Shown here: positions 1 through 6,141 of the stretch, piece after piece
Position numbering within the stretch: position 1 is the stretch's first letter
How the letters are laid out: each line of letters opens with the position of its first letter
DNA from: Propionicimonas sp.
GTDB lineage: Bacteria; Actinomycetota; Actinomycetes; Propionibacteriales; Propionibacteriaceae
Direction of reading: 5' to 3'
Length of the DNA: 6,724 bases
Assembly (NCBI GenBank): GCA_031119515.1
Contig: JAVHXR010000009.1
Location: forward strand, 12,530 to 19,253
Notes under the pieces: generated by a model
Databases searched by the model: none
What the model was told of the DNA's origin: nothing
Seen by the model: the letters and a program-made list of their open reading frames with translations, nothing else
Position numbers and translations under genes: made by a program

Positions 1-630
1 CCCTTGGGTGACGCCCGACGAGACGCGATCGCGGCTTCATCGCTGCCGGGTATCCGACGTGACGCCAGGTGGCCCCATGCGCCGGCGGCAGTCCTGCAGC
101 CGGGGATCACGATCCCGGTCTCAGCGTCGATTGGACCGGCGAGCGTGTCGTCGGGGTTCCCCAGGACGCCCGTGGGGGCGCTGGGTCAGCTGGCGGCGAT
201 CGAGGTGCGGGTGCTGGAGGAGATGAGCATCCCGGTCCTCAGCCAGGTGCACTCGGCCTGGGTGGCGCCGGGTGGTCCAGAGCTTGCGGCGTGGGAGATG
301 TCCGCCAACGTCCAGGCCTTCCTCGGCGCCGTCCCACACGAGGCACCCGATCGGATCGATGACACCACCACCGTCACCGTCGTCCCTGTCGGTGCCCAGG
401 TGAAGGGGACTGACGGCCCGGACTGGGTGCTGGCGTGCGTGATGGTCGAGGTCCGCGCCACGGTCGCCACCGATGCTCGCATGGCCTACGGCCACTGCGC
501 CCGGATGGCGTGGGTGAACGACAGATGGGTGATCGCGGCCGGCGTCCCACCGGCGGCGGTCGATGGCGCGTGGCCGGGCACCCAAGCGTTCATCGACGCC
601 GGCTGGAGGACCTGGAGGCAGGCATCGTGA
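1..630 (+). CDS. Conserved accessory protein of actinobacterial conjugation operon, 5'-truncated by the window edge
   Basis: The frame is open from the left edge to TGA at 628-630, about 209 residues. TTG at 4 is only the first possible start in view; the true start is probably upstream, because no N-terminal signal or membrane segment is present. The visible part has a Pro/Ala-rich linker, then the segment GFPRTPVGALGQLAAIEV (nt 154-207) and a globular C-terminal half with KGTDGPDWVLACVMVEVRA, a second Cys (YGHCARMAW) and a WPGTQAFIDAGWRTW ending. From recall, segments like these occur in uncharacterised proteins encoded just before the TrbL-like gene in actinomycete conjugative elements, and the neighbours agree. 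The C-terminal half may be an NTF2/VirB8-like fold as in TcpC-type proteins, but I cannot show that. Its stop overlaps the next start (GTGA), so the two are translationally coupled. The reading near nt 46-78 is atypical (see findings). Molecular function is unknown. Confidence 0.75.
   Translation, partial: PLGDARRDAIAASSLPGIRRDARWPHAPAAVLQPGITIPVSASIGPASVSSGFPRTPVGALGQLAAIEVRVLEEMSIPVLSQVHSAWVAPGGPELAAWEMSANVQAFLGAVPHEAPDRIDDTTTVTVVPVGAQVKGTDGPDWVLACVMVEVRATVATDARMAYGHCARMAWVNDRWVIAAGVPPAAVDGAWPGTQAFIDAGWRTWRQAS
614..618 (+). promoter_or_regulatory. Ribosome binding site that sets the start of the TrbL-like gene
   Basis: GGAGG lies 8 nt before GTG at 627, inside the 3' end of the preceding gene. 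It supports GTG 627 over the earlier in-frame starts (as far back as 435), which would read through the upstream gene in a Arg/Gly-rich frame. Confidence 0.7.
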
Positions 631-2045
631 TCCCGATCTTCCCGAACCCGTTCGACCCGCTCGGCAACGTCGCCTCGAAGATCGTCAATGACGGCTGGAC
701 AGCGGCGATGCTGGGTATCTGGAACGCCGGCCTCTGGCTGCTCCAACTGGTGCTGAACCTGGGCGACATGCTGCTTACCCCGGACCTGCGTGAGGGCGGG
801 CCCGGCGCGGGCATCTACCGGACGGCCTTCTGGATCGCTGGCGCGCTGGTGCTGATCCTGGGCACTGTCCAAATCGGGACGGCTGCGGTCCGGCGCGACG
901 GCCGCAGCCTTGCCCGAGTCGGGATCGGTCTGGTCCAGTTCACCGTGGTGTGGGCGGGTTGGCTCGCCTACGGGGTGGTGCTGATCGCCGCCACCTCGGG
1001 GCTCACCCGGTCACTGATGCAGTCCCTGCTGAACGCGGACGCCTGGTCGGCTATCAAGATCGGCGAGCCTTTCGGCGCCGGCGACATCACCGACGCCACG
1101 GTCGCCACGGTGCTCGGGTTCATGGGCTTCTTCGTCGTGATCGCCGCGATCGGCCACTTCCTCGTCCTGCTCGCGCGGGCAGCCGCGCTGATGGTGCTCG
1201 CCGCGACGACCCCGATTGCCGCCGCTGGCCTGATCGGCGACACGGGGCGAGCGTGGTTCTGGAAGTCGCTGCGCTGGTTCCACGCCGCTGCGTTCGCGCC
1301 GGCTGCAATGGTGCTGGTCTTCGGGCTCGCGAACCAGTTCACGACCGGCATCGCCACCGGGCTCGGCAAGGACTTCTCCGCCATCGGTACCTCGGTGGTC
1401 GGGGTGGTGCTGATCCTGATCTCAGTCTTCAGCCCGCTGGCGCTGTTCCGGATGCTCGCCTTCGTCGACCCTGGCACCAGCTCCGGGGCCGCGATGCGTG
1501 CCGGACTGGCAGCGAACGGCGGCATCCAGGGTCTGCTGTCCCCGAGGCCCGCGGACGGTGGGGCGGCAACCCGGACCGACGAACAGGGACGGACGAGTGC
1601 AGAGGGCTCGGCCGAGGCGCAAACCACGTCCCGGTTCGCGAACTCCGCCTCGGGGGTCATGAAGGTTCTCGGCCCGGTCGGCCAGGTCGCCGCATCGGGA
1701 CTTGGCGTCATGGCCACCATCGGCACACGTGGAGCCTCGACGGGTGCCGACCTGACCAGCCAGATGGGCGTGGGGCACCAGGTCTGGCCACCTGACCTGA
1801 GCCCACAGGCCAGGAAGGCCAGCCATACCCCGGACAGCCGCCAGAACGACAGCGACGGCAACCCGCCCGCGGACAACACCGAAGCGGGCGTGGACAACAC
1901 CCCACCAGCCCCGAGCAACAGCGGGACACCCTCGACCCTGGCGGCTCGGCCCACCGTCGGCGCCACACCGGCAGGCGATGCGCTGGCGAGTGGGGGAACA
2001 GCGGCAGGCGGCGGCGAAGCTGCCGCAGCTGCAGTGGCCGTGTGA
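627..2045 (+). CDS. TrbL/VirB6-like polytopic channel protein of the conjugation machinery
   Basis: This gene encodes 472 residues from GTG 627, chosen because of the GGAGG at 614-618, the GTGA overlap with the previous stop, and the hydrophobic N-terminus (VIPIFPNPFDPLGN). Residues 1-275 are strongly hydrophobic, with likely membrane segments near 30-50, 64-84, 97-122, 158-185, 186-203, 220-238 and 252-275. Residues from about 300 onward form a long low-complexity tail rich in Ala, Gly, Pro, Ser, Thr and Asn, ending in an Ala/Val run. This layout, a multi-helix core plus a disordered tail, and the position directly before the SCO6880-family and VirB4-like genes, is that of the TrbL/VirB6-like (SCO6881-type) proteins of actinomycete conjugation operons. 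In VirB6-type systems the protein forms part of the inner-membrane translocation channel. That role is inferred from fold class and context rather than from a catalytic motif. Confidence 0.85.
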   Translation: MIPIFPNPFDPLGNVASKIVNDGWTAAMLGIWNAGLWLLQLVLNLGDMLLTPDLREGGPGAGIYRTAFWIAGALVLILGTVQIGTAAVRRDGRSLARVGIGLVQFTVVWAGWLAYGVVLIAATSGLTRSLMQSLLNADAWSAIKIGEPFGAGDITDATVATVLGFMGFFVVIAAIGHFLVLLARAAALMVLAATTPIAAAGLIGDTGRAWFWKSLRWFHAAAFAPAAMVLVFGLANQFTTGIATGLGKDFSAIGTSVVGVVLILISVFSPLALFRMLAFVDPGTSSGAAMRAGLAANGGIQGLLSPRPADGGAATRTDEQGRTSAEGSAEAQTTSRFANSASGVMKVLGPVGQVAASGLGVMATIGTRGASTGADLTSQMGVGHQVWPPDLSPQARKASHTPDSRQNDSDGNPPADNTEAGVDNTPPAPSNSGTPSTLAARPTVGATPAGDALASGGTAAGGGEAAAAAVAV

Positions 2046-2060
2046 CCGGAAAGGACGACG

Positions 2061-3566
2061 ATGGCTGTCTACAGCGACTACTCCCGAGACCGGATCGGCT
2101 GGTTCTTCCGACTCACCGGCCTACAACTGGGGGTGCTCGGTGGCGCTGCGCTGCCGGTGTTCCTCGCGGTGAACCGGCAGCAGTGGAGTCTGGCCGGGTC
2201 GCTGATCCTCGCGTGGGCTGCCTTGCTCGTCCTGGTGGCCGTCCCGATCCGGGGGCGCTCGCTCACCGGCTGGCTCGTCGCCTGGTCGGCATTCACGCTC
2301 GCCCGGATCGCGGGCTGGTCGCGGTTCCGGTCTCGGGCGAGAGTCGGCAAGACCAGGAATCTGGCGGAGGTCGACCTGCCAGGCGTCCTATCCGGGGTCG
2401 TGATCTATGACGGACCACCGTCTGGGCCATCACAGGCGAGGGTGGCGATCATCCAGGACCACGCAGCCCACACGTGGGCGGTCACCGCCGCGATCACCCA
2501 CCCCGGCGTCGGCATGGCCGACGTCAACCAGCGCGCCGGCTACGGGACAGGGCTCGCCGACCTGCTCGACGGGTGCCTGCGCACCGAACTGATCGACGAG
2601 GTGCTGTTCATGGTCCGCACCGTTCCCGCTGACGCCGCCGAGCGCGTGCTGTGGAGCCAACGGCACCGGCGGCCTGACGCGCCCCCGCTCGCGGTCGCTA
2701 TCACCGATCAACTCACGGCTGCCCTGGCCATGGCCTCGGTGCGCACCCAGGCGTTCGTCACGAGTGTGGTGCCTGCTGCCCGGCTGTCGCGGGAGGCCCG
2801 CGAGTTCGGACGCGGCGTCGACGCTCGCGCCCGCGTCCTTCTCCAACTCATGGGCGAAGTCGAGGCGCAGCTGCGCTCCGGTGTCGGCGCGACCTCGGTC
2901 GCCTGGCTGACAAGCCCCGAACTGGCACTGGCCGTCCGAACCGGGTTCGCGTCGACCGAACGAGGGGGGATAATCGAGGCCCAGGCCGCTGCGGCCACCG
3001 ACCCTGGCGTCGAGGCGTCGATCCCATGGGCCCAGGCAGGCCCAGGCATCGCCCAAGCGAGCGGGCGCCACTACTCCCACGACGCCTGGCTCAGCATCAG
3101 CACGACGCTGAAGCTGCCCGACCGCGGTGCGGCCCTCGGCGCACTGGCCCCCGTCCTCGTGCCGACAGAGCCGGGGGAGCGACGCAGCCTCCTGGTCGCA
3201 TTCCCGCTGCTCGCCCAGCAGTCCGCCGACCGACAGACCGCGAACGCCGAATGGACTGCCGACATGGCCGACGCCGTCCGCGCCAGGGCCGGCATCCGCA
3301 GCCGAGCCCGCCAACGCGCCGAACACGCCAAGGCCCACGGCCTGGACGACAAACTCGCCCACGGCAACGCCCTCACCCGGCCGTACGCCGTCGCGACGGT
3401 CACCGTGCCGCGCCCGTCCGCCATCAACGAGGCCGGACGCAGGCTCGACGCCAGCATCCGGCGCTCGGGCTTCGCACCCCTGCGCCTCGACCTCGCCCAC
3501 GACCTCGGCTTCGCGGTCTCGACCATCCCGCTCGGAGCCTCCCTCACGCGCAAGGCCTACCGATGA
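2061..3566 (+). CDS. SCO6880-family (PrgI-like) membrane-anchored conjugation protein
   Basis: This gene encodes 501 residues, starting at ATG 2061 with AAGGA at 2051-2055 (5-nt spacer). Two adjacent hydrophobic helices lie at about 17-36 and 43-62, followed by the motif VPIRGRSLTGWLVAWSAFT, which I associate with the SCO6880 family. The rest is a large soluble domain. It includes SGVVIYDG near 111-118, a basic Arg/Ala-rich stretch near 405-425, and near the C-terminus NALTRPYAVATVTVP, RRLDASIRRSGFAPLRLDLA and STIPLGASLTR. Length and order fit the family, in which a PrgI-like N-terminal membrane hairpin precedes a cytoplasmic part. It lies between the TrbL-like channel and the VirB4-like ATPase. 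In many type IV systems a PrgI-like domain is encoded next to or fused with VirB4, so it probably anchors the ATPase at the membrane (inference). The stop overlaps the next start as ATGA at 3563-3566, so the two are coupled. Confidence 0.88.
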   Translation: MAVYSDYSRDRIGWFFRLTGLQLGVLGGAALPVFLAVNRQQWSLAGSLILAWAALLVLVAVPIRGRSLTGWLVAWSAFTLARIAGWSRFRSRARVGKTRNLAEVDLPGVLSGVVIYDGPPSGPSQARVAIIQDHAAHTWAVTAAITHPGVGMADVNQRAGYGTGLADLLDGCLRTELIDEVLFMVRTVPADAAERVLWSQRHRRPDAPPLAVAITDQLTAALAMASVRTQAFVTSVVPAARLSREAREFGRGVDARARVLLQLMGEVEAQLRSGVGATSVAWLTSPELALAVRTGFASTERGGIIEAQAAAATDPGVEASIPWAQAGPGIAQASGRHYSHDAWLSISTTLKLPDRGAALGALAPVLVPTEPGERRSLLVAFPLLAQQSADRQTANAEWTADMADAVRARAGIRSRARQRAEHAKAHGLDDKLAHGNALTRPYAVATVTVPRPSAINEAGRRLDASIRRSGFAPLRLDLAHDLGFAVSTIPLGASLTRKAYR

Positions 3567-5082
3567 GACGGCGACCACGAGCCGGACGCTCCACCTCCGA
3601 ACTGCTTGCCGACTTCGGCCATCCACTTCCAGTCCGTCCAGCGGAGGCGCCCGCCGAGCGGGAACCTCGACTCTTCCGGCCGGTCTCTCGCCGGGGCGAG
3701 GCCAAGCCTGACCACGGCTACGCTCCGGCCTCCGCGCCGGCGGCGGTGTCGCGCATGACGTCAGACCAGGCGGGCGTTCTGTGGCCGTTCATCACCGGGC
3801 CCGGACTGCCACCCACCGGGGCCGTCATGGGCATCGACCAACAGTCTGGTGGGTGCTTCTACGCCGACCCCGGCGGCTGGGTCCTCGACGACTCGATCGG
3901 CGTCACCAACCCCAACGTGTTCGTCTTCGGCAAACCCGGACGCGGCAAGTCCGCCACCATCAAAGCCTTCGCCACCCGGCTCATGCCCTTCGGATACCGA
4001 ACCCTGATCGCCGGTGACCCCAAGGACGAGTACGCACCAATCTGCGAGGCGCTTGGCGTCGAGCCGATCACCGTCGGCCACGGACTGTCGGCCCGCATCA
4101 ACCCGCTCGCCTTCGGACCCCTTGGACAGGGCTGGGCCGACCTCCCCGCGACTGAGGCCAGGCGACGGGTCGCGATCGTGTTTGCCCGATGGCTGACCCT
4201 GATTCGGGGTCTGGTCGGCTCGCAGCGGATCGGGGAAGCGCGCGTCCCGTTCGGGCCAGTCGACGAAGTGGTGGTGAAGACCGCACTCGCTCATCTGACC
4301 GGGCACCGGCAGGGCAACACGGTGCTGGTGGAGACGACGATCCCGGAGCTATGGCGGCTGCTCGACGAGCCCACCGACGAACTGGTAGCCGAGTGCCGCT
4401 ACGCCACCACTCGCCAGTTCCTTGATGAGACTCGGCTGTTGCGGGACGCGCTCGGCCAGTTGGTCTCCGGCGCCCTCGCGGGTCTGTTCGACGGACCCAC
4501 CACCATCGACATCGACTGGAATGCCCCCATCCAATCCCTGTCGCTGTCGAGGCTCGAAGCTCTCGGTGACGAAGCCGTCGGCATCGCCCTGACTTGCCTC
4601 AACTCCTGGAGCCGCGGCATGCGCGAACTCGCCGCCCCCGGCGACCTGCGCGTCGTCGTCCGCGACGAGTCCTGGAAACAGCTCCGGCTCGGCCCCGAAG
4701 CGGTCAAGAGCTTCGACGCCGACCTGCGCCTCTCCCGCCGCGACGGGGACGTCCAGGTGGCCGTCGCCCACAAGCCGTCGGACCTACTCACCGCCGGCGA
4801 CGCCGGCTCGCAGGCCGTCGCGATCGCCAAAGACCTGCTCCACCTGGCCGACACCCACATCCTCCACGGCCAGGACCCCCCGTCGCCGACGACCTCCACC
4901 GACTCCTCGGGCTGTCGGCGATCGAACAGGAACTCGTCACCGGCTGGGCGATGCAAGGCAAGGGACGCGCCCTGTGGTGCGTCGGAGACCAGAGGTACAA
5001 GGTTCTGACGATCCTCCACGACAAGGAGCGCAGACTCTTCCAGACCAACGAACGATGGCTCGACGCCCCGGCGAGGCCGTGA
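3563..5082 (+). CDS. VirB4-like conjugative transfer ATPase, reading frame broken near the 3' end
   Basis: The start is ATG 3563, in the ATGA overlap with the previous gene, with a weak AAGG at 3552-3555. Residues 1-60 are basic and proline-rich. MTSDQAGVLWPFI (65-77) and NPNVFVFGKPGRGKSATIK follow, with the Walker A motif at 123-130 (GKPGRGKS). GDPKDEY is at 151-157, TTRQFLDETRLLRDALGQLVSG at 282-303, and Walker B as RVVVRDESWKQLRLG with D368 and E369. SRRDGDVQVAVAHKPSDLLTAGDAGSQAV then leads to the C-terminus. This is the VirB4/TraE-type ATPase paired with SCO6880 proteins, which energises substrate transfer at the inner face of the membrane. As read, the frame ends at TGA 5006-5008 (481 aa) with a Ser/Arg-rich tail unlike the family. 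The expected C-terminus (VADDLHRLLGLS...GWAMQGKGRALWCVGDQRYKV) lies in the -1 frame from 4882 and ends at TGA 5080-5082. One extra base in the C run 4876-4881 restores 506 aa. It could be a pseudogene, a sequencing error or programmed slippage. Confidence 0.88.
4876..4882 (+). other. Frameshift site: C CCC CCG heptamer in the VirB4-like gene
   Basis: Six C residues (4876-4881) followed by G sit where the conserved protein changes frame. Read as codons gaC|CCC|CCG, this has the X XXY YYZ form of a -1 slippery site. A one-base backward slip after CCG puts the ribosome on GTC at 4882 and gives QD-PP-VADDL, which has the two residues between QD and VADEL that I recall in homologues. A seventh C in the DNA would give the same protein. 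What is seen is the frame change. Whether it is mutation, error, ribosomal slippage or RNA polymerase slippage is undecided. Confidence 0.8.
4883..4921 (+). other. Hairpin immediately 3' of the frameshift site (weak)
   Basis: TCGCCGAC (4883-4890) pairs perfectly with GTCGGCGA (4914-4921), an 8-bp stem. Inside the 23-nt loop, CCGA (4899-4902) can pair with TCGG (4907-4910). The stem starts directly after the heptamer, closer than the usual 5-9 nt for a -1 frameshift stimulator, and short stems are common in DNA this GC-rich. Function is therefore unproven. Confidence 0.3.
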
Positions 5083-5729
5083 TGAAGCCCGCTGTCTGGA
5101 TCGCCTGCCTGACCGTCGTGGTGGCCCTCAGCGTCCCTTTCGGCGCCGCCCTCATTATCGCCACCATCGCGGCGCCGGCCGCCGCCCACCGGCTGTCGAT
5201 GGACTCCTGCGGCACCGTCGCCGACGAACCCGGGCTACCCACACCCGCCCCGAGCCCCACACCCGTCGAAGTGCAAACCGACCCGGACTGCGTGCCCGTC
5301 AGCGGCGAGCTGCCACCCGGCCCGGACGGCACCTGCCCACCAAGCGGCAGCGCCGCCGAACGCGGACTCAGGCCCAACGCCCTTCGAGCGCTCCGTTGCG
5401 TCAAGCAACGCTTCCCCTGGATCAAGCACATGGGCGGCGTTGGTTCCCGTCCGAGCGGCTACGTCTCTGATCACCCGCACGGATTGGCGGTCGACTTCAT
5501 GATCCCCGCCTGGAACACGCACGCCGGCAATGCCCGCGGCTGGGAAGTCGCGCACTGGCTCCAGGCCCACGCCAAGGAGCTGCACGTGAAGTACCTCATC
5601 TTCGACAACCACTCGTGGCGTGCCTACAACCCGTCAGCCGGCTGGCGCCGCTACCGCTATCCCGGCCCGAACCCGAATAGCCCGACCACCAAACACGAGA
5701 ACCACGTCCATGTGTCCGTCCATCTTTGA
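5082..5729 (+). CDS. Secreted or membrane-anchored M15/ARB_07466-like peptidoglycan hydrolase
   Basis: This gene encodes 215 residues from ATG 5082. GAGG at 5073-5076 precedes the start, which overlaps the restored ATPase stop as TGATG. A hydrophobic segment (about 5-31) ends in AAPAAAHRL and acts as a signal peptide or anchor. A Pro/Thr-rich linker with Cys43, Cys70 and Cys85 follows. The catalytic domain covers about 95-215: LRPNALRALRCVKQRFPWI, then YVSDHPHGLAVDFM, which matches the M15 zinc pattern SxHxxGxAxD exactly (S129, H131, G134, A136, D138). The C-terminal HENHVHVSV supplies the remaining metal/catalytic residues (likely H208 or H210, with E206 nearby). Domains of this ARB_07466/VanY-like type cleave peptide bonds in cell walls. 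Conjugation operons commonly carry a wall hydrolase to open the peptidoglycan for the transfer channel, and I infer that role here. Four extracytoplasmic Cys suggest disulfides. No NlpC/P60 or lysozyme domain is present. Confidence 0.85.
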   Translation: MKPAVWIACLTVVVALSVPFGAALIIATIAAPAAAHRLSMDSCGTVADEPGLPTPAPSPTPVEVQTDPDCVPVSGELPPGPDGTCPPSGSAAERGLRPNALRALRCVKQRFPWIKHMGGVGSRPSGYVSDHPHGLAVDFMIPAWNTHAGNARGWEVAHWLQAHAKELHVKYLIFDNHSWRAYNPSAGWRRYRYPGPNPNSPTTKHENHVHVSVHL

Positions 5730-5758
5730 TGCGCAGCTAGGTATGGTCTATCTGCGCA
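5730..5758 (+). promoter_or_regulatory. Candidate operator: two TGCGCA-centred repeats upstream of the antitoxin-like gene
   Basis: TGCGCAG (5730-5736) and CTGCGCA (5752-5758) form a 7-bp inverted repeat with a 15-nt spacer. As direct copies, TGCGCAG starts at 5730 and 5753, about two helical turns apart. The pair brackets the -35 region of the proposed promoter, so a bound regulator would block it. Autoregulation by the helix-turn-helix protein is inferred from how such antitoxins usually behave. Confidence 0.45.
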
Positions 5759-5766
5759 GTGCCGCC

Positions 5767-5772
5767 TATGAT
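5767..5772 (+). promoter_or_regulatory. -10 box TATGAT of a probable leaderless promoter
   Basis: TATGAT matches the TATAAT consensus at 5 of 6 positions. It ends 6 nt before the A of ATG 5779, so transcription would begin at or next to the start codon. No ribosome binding site precedes that ATG, as expected for a leaderless message, which is common in actinomycetes. The hexamer 17 bp upstream (TGGTCT, 5744-5749) is a poor -35 box, so the promoter may be weak or need help. Confidence 0.5.
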
Positions 5773-5778
5773 GGTGCC

Positions 5779-6141
5779 ATGTCCCATCCGCTGGCGACCT
5801 TCGATCCCGACGACATCCATGACAGCTCGACCGATGTCGGCCTTCCCGGCTGGGCGAAGGCGCTGGTCGACCGGGTGCGCGAGGCCGCCGCGTCGGGCCA
5901 GACGGTCACGGTGACCGCCGAGGAGCGGATGCTCACCCCGGAACAGGTGGCGCGCCGGCTCGGCGTCCACCGCTCGACGGTCACCCGCAAGATCCTCGCC
6001 GGCGAGATCCGGGCACTGAGGGTGGGCAATCGGCATCGTGTCCCGTACTCGGAGTTCCAGCGGTACCGCGAGGACATGCTGGACGCCGTCGCCCGCGCGT
6101 CCGCGCCCGATGTCGAGGCGGAGCTATTCGGTGACCAGTGA
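5779..6141 (+). CDS. Helix-turn-helix (excisionase-type) protein, probable VapB50-like antitoxin
   Basis: This gene encodes 120 residues from ATG 5779. An alternative in-frame ATG at 5743 would add 12 residues; 5779 is preferred because TATGAT sits at leaderless spacing in front of it. Residues 1-50 are acidic, with an amphipathic stretch (GWAKALVDRVREAAASGQTV). Residues 51-100 form an HTH_17/excisionase-like winged DNA-binding domain: LTPEQVARRLGVHRSTVTRK is the helix-turn-helix, then AGEIRALRVGNRHRVPYSEF. The acidic tail (DVEAELFGDQ) overlaps the downstream PIN gene by 11 nt. Excisionase-like proteins encoded just before a PIN RNase act as antitoxins (M. tuberculosis Rv3750c/Rv3749c, VapB50/VapC50). 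By inference this one neutralises the PIN protein and represses its own promoter through the upstream repeats. In a mobile element it could instead be a true excisionase, but the overlapping PIN gene makes antitoxin more likely. Confidence 0.8.
   Translation: MSHPLATFDPDDIHDSSTDVGLPGWAKALVDRVREAAASGQTVTVTAEERMLTPEQVARRLGVHRSTVTRKILAGEIRALRVGNRHRVPYSEFQRYREDMLDAVARASAPDVEAELFGDQ
6117..6123 (+). promoter_or_regulatory. Ribosome binding site that sets the PIN gene start
   Basis: GGCGGAG lies 7 nt before GTG 6131, within the 3' end of the antitoxin-like gene. It supports GTG 6131, the first in-frame start that keeps the whole first PIN strand (VVFLDANVL). Confidence 0.55.

Noticed and set aside
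435..626. Longer N-terminus for the TrbL-like protein
   Set aside because: It would overlap the upstream gene by 196 nt and gives an Arg/Gly-rich sequence. GTG 627 has a GGAGG and a GTGA junction.
968..1966. Long antisense open frame, 332 codons
   Set aside because: It mirrors the TrbL-like gene in GC-rich DNA. It is Pro/Ser/Ala-rich with no recognisable domain, and the sense strand gives a clear membrane protein.
3030..3049. 10-bp tandem near-repeat (GCCCAGGCAG, GCCCAGGCAT)
   Set aside because: It lies within a continuous, family-like SCO6880 reading frame with no sign of frame disruption, so it is probably chance in GC-rich coding DNA.
2430..3626. Long antisense open frame, 398 codons
   Set aside because: It lies opposite the SCO6880-family gene and is Gly/Arg/Asp-rich as expected of an antisense shadow, with no domain.
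4646..4690. Arg before the Walker B Asp-Glu of the ATPase (VVVRDESW) as a defect
   Set aside because: From recall, the SCO6880-associated VirB4-like proteins carry this VVRDE.WKQ.RLG form, so it looks normal for the subfamily.
4594..5082. Separate gene in the -1 frame
   Set aside because: The 5' part is an Arg/Pro-rich shadow of the ATPase. Only the portion after about 4882 is real protein, and it is the ATPase C-terminus.
5730..5758. Inverted repeat as a transcription terminator
   Set aside because: The stem is only 7 bp with a 15-nt loop and no T run follows. It fits an operator better.
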